This document shows positions 6,307-7,628 of a stretch of DNA of 7,628 nt, in pieces (the first letter of the stretch is position 1; every line of letters begins with the position of its first letter). A model generated the notes under the pieces. The model was not told the DNA's origin. It worked only from the letters and a program-made list of their open reading frames with translations, and did no database searches. This DNA is from Frankiales bacterium (lineage in GTDB: Bacteria > Actinomycetota > Actinomycetes > Mycobacteriales > SCTD01), in contig JAOPVD010000045.1 of assembly GCA_025966295.1 (NCBI GenBank), positions 1 through 7,628 on the forward strand. Reading direction: 5' to 3'. The position numbers were made by a program, and so were the translations under genes.

Positions 6307-6648
6307 TTAGTTGAGGCTGACGGCGAACGCCAGGCAAGCACCCACCGCCGGCAGGTGGACGAGCGGCGATGGTCGCGAGGCGAGCAGCGCACAGGTGGTG
6401 AACTCCCCTGGTGAAAGACAGGCCGGGGGCGGACGGCGTCGCCTGGATCATCATGGCATCGCTGATGTTGCCCAGCGCCAGCGAGGTCTTGCCTGCCGGA
6501 AGCTGGCCCCCGCGTCAGGGACCACGGCGACGGCGGACAGCCCCAGGGCCGGCTCGGCCCCGTCCAGCTGGGCCAGGAACAGCTGCGAGGCGAAGATGAT
6601 GACCAGCGTCACGCGCGTCTGCTCGACGACCGCGAGCGTCGTCGGCAC
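6307..6648 (-). pseudogene. Decayed Na+/Ca2+-exchanger family remnant, frameshifted
   Basis: Three successive minus-strand frames carry pieces resembling the C-terminal half of a sodium/calcium exchanger. Frame A (6648 to about 6493) gives VVEQTRVTLVIIFASQLF and LGLSAVAVVP, like the late helices with the LGxSALVxxLLLxP motif. Frame B (about 6493-6410) gives GKTSLALGNISDAMMIQAT, matching the family pattern GKDTLALGNISGAMVFQxT. Frame C (about 6411-6307) gives PGEFTTCALLAS and LAFAVSLN followed by TAA. Third-position GC is very high within each piece, as in a gene that decayed recently. The ATELPEKFNS-type core motif expected between A and B is absent, so there is a deletion as well as at least two frame changes. 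The N-terminal half is missing. Assigned from remembered family motifs; alignment would settle it. A sequencing error could explain the shifts but not the missing half. Confidence 0.6.
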
Positions 6649-6668
6649 CGGCCGCTTCCGCTGGGACG

Positions 6669-6812
6669 TCAGCGGCTCCAAGGCCCTCGCAGGCCCTCCG
6701 ACTTGCCGCGGTAGCCACCCATGTGGAAGACGACTGCCGGGTCGATGCCGATCGCGAGGGCAGTGGCGAACGACCACGGGATGACGGCGGTCTGCATGGC
6801 GTTCATGCTCAC
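6669..6812 (-). pseudogene. Short coding-like fragment, hydrophobic, unrecognised
   Basis: A 47-codon frame from GTG 6812 (or ATG 6806) to TGA 6669-6671, reading MSMNAMQTAVIPWSFATALAIGIDPAVVF followed by HMGGYRGKSEGLRGPWSR (given in two parts). Codons are almost all G/C-ending until about residue 40, then the pattern breaks near the stop. This looks like the 5' piece of a gene whose continuation has been lost next to the exchanger remnant. It has one moderately hydrophobic stretch (10-29). No strong Shine-Dalgarno is visible. I do not recognise the family; it could be a genuine small protein, but a truncated remnant is more likely. Confidence 0.4.
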
Positions 6813-6870
6813 AGGTCGCCGGGATAGGTCGGTCCCGCGGGGTCGACGAGGAGCCGGCGCTGTGGAGCAA

Positions 6871-6885
6871 ACCGCAGGATGCGGT
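6871..6885 (-). terminator. Possible weak terminator after the response regulator
   Basis: ACCGCA (6871-6876) and TGCGGT (6880-6885) form a perfect 6-bp hairpin with a 3-nt loop. On the minus strand, downstream of the regulator stop at 6924, it is followed by TTGCT, a poor T-run. It could end the kinase/regulator operon, but the stem is short. The rest of 6813-6923 shows nothing clear. Confidence 0.35.
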
Positions 6886-6923
6886 CCGCGACCGGGTCGT
6901 CCAGCATGCGCCGACGGTACGGG

Positions 6924-7544
6924 TCAGGCCCCGATACCGGCAGCGTGCGCCGCCCGCGCCAGCTCCGCACGGGTCCGCAGTCCCAGCTTCCGCTGGATGC
7001 TGGCCCGATGGCCCTCCACCGTGCGAGGCGAGACGAACAGTTCGGTCGCGATCTCCGAGTTGGTCAAACCCAGGGTGAGCAGCTTCAGGACCTCGAGCTC
7101 GCGCGCGGACAGCAGGTCGAAAGAGGTAGGGGGCGCCGCGGCAGGCGGCGCGCCGCTCTGCTGAAGGGACACGAAGCTGTCACTCTCCACCACGGCCCGG
7201 ATGGTTGCGGTGAGTTCCTCGTCGAGGCAGGCCTTGGTGAGGTAGGCGCTCGCCCCCTTCGCCTTGGCCTGCTCCACGTAGGCCCGGGCGCTGTACATGC
7301 TGAACATCACCGTCTTCGTGGACGGTGACAGCTCCGCGATGCGTACTGGCAGGTCCAGGCCGCTGCCGTCGGGCAGGTCGATGTCGACGACCGCCACTGA
7401 CGGCTGCAGCTCCTTGACGGCGATGAGCAGGTCGGCGCCGGTCAACACGGAGGCTTGCAGGACGAGATCGGAGGTGGCCCCCAGGATGCGCCCGATGCCG
7501 GCGCACACGATGCCGTGATCATCACAAGTGACAACAGTGATCAC
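6924..7544 (-). CDS. NarL/FixJ-family two-component response regulator
   Basis: 206 aa with a complete receiver and LuxR-type DNA-binding domain. Receiver: acidic pocket D8/D9 (TCDDHG), phospho-acceptor D54 in VAVVDIDLPDGSG, switch Ser82 in VMFSMYS and Lys104 in YLTKA. A Pro/Ala linker (about 131-141) leads to the helix-turn-helix at about 144-195 (LSARELEVLKLL, TNSEIATELFVSPRTVEGH). All phosphorylation residues are present, in contrast to the regulator at 4473-5054. The start is GTG at 7544, whose GTGA overlaps the stop of the upstream histidine kinase, implying translational coupling within one operon and a cognate pair. Once phosphorylated it would dimerise and control transcription. Its targets are not evident from the window. 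Confidence 0.95.
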   Translation of the reverse strand: MITVVTCDDHGIVCAGIGRILGATSDLVLQASVLTGADLLIAVKELQPSVAVVDIDLPDGSGLDLPVRIAELSPSTKTVMFSMYSARAYVEQAKAKGASAYLTKACLDEELTATIRAVVESDSFVSLQQSGAPPAAAPPTSFDLLSARELEVLKLLTLGLTNSEIATELFVSPRTVEGHRASIQRKLGLRTRAELARAAHAAGIGA

Positions 7545-7628
7545 GGGCGAAGGGGAACTTCTACGAGGACCGTGGTGCCGCGGCCGCGGTGGGACTCGAG
7601 CGTGACCCGGCCGCCAAGCAGCCGTGCC
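7541..7628 (-). CDS. Histidine kinase, C-terminal end only (runs off window)
   Basis: The minus strand from the right edge encodes 28 residues, ARLLGGRVTLESHRGRG then TTVLVEVPLRP and TGA (7541-7543). This is the end of an HATPase_c domain: LLGG, ESxxGxGT and a final VxVPL strand, as in NarL-partner sensor kinases. It overlaps the response-regulator start by 4 nt. Most of the gene lies outside the window, so sensor domain and signal are unknown. Confidence 0.85.
   Translation of the reverse strand, partial: ARLLGGRVTLESHRGRGTTVLVEVPLRP

Overview
The window is very GC-rich, and its real genes use G or C at nearly every third codon position. With NarL/LuxR regulators, GTG/TTG starts and a DUF305 protein, this points to a high-GC actinobacterium. 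Geodermatophilaceae-like would be my guess, but that is inference only. No RNA genes, CRISPR arrays or insertion sequences were seen.

Layout. (1) 54-3192, plus strand: a two-gene unit with 14-nt overlap encodes a processive-type GT2 membrane glycosyltransferase and a GT-C-type polytopic membrane protein. (2) 3263-5054, minus strand: a NarL/LuxR-type regulator with a degenerate receiver, then, 37 nt downstream, a secreted GH5 glycoside hydrolase that converges on the GT pair. Together this looks like an envelope or exopolysaccharide locus: synthase, GT-C enzyme, trimming hydrolase and regulator. (3) 5055-5326: a divergent intergenic region. It holds dyads, a probable promoter, a 12-codon leader peptide MSPTTIIARRVV, a 10-bp stem over its Val-Val-stop end, and a strong intrinsic terminator. 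This is the architecture of a ribosome-mediated amino-acid attenuator. (4) 5327-5644, plus strand: the attenuated gene, a stand-alone IlvM-like ACT-domain protein (regulatory subunit type of acetohydroxyacid synthase) with no catalytic ilvB/ilvG gene in view. Thr, Ile and Val codons in the leader match the branched-chain pathway. (5) 5641-6297, minus strand: a membrane-anchored DUF305 protein whose stop codon interlocks with that of the ACT gene. (6) 6307-6812, minus strand: decayed DNA with a frameshifted, N-terminally truncated Na+/Ca2+-exchanger remnant and a short coding-like fragment. (7) 6924-7628, minus strand: an intact NarL-type response regulator, overlapped by 4 nt by the end of a histidine kinase that runs off the window.

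The most interesting element is the attenuator at 5187-5310 and the orphan ACT gene it controls. Its leader peptide starts at or within about 2 nt of the predicted transcription start, so its translation would be leaderless.
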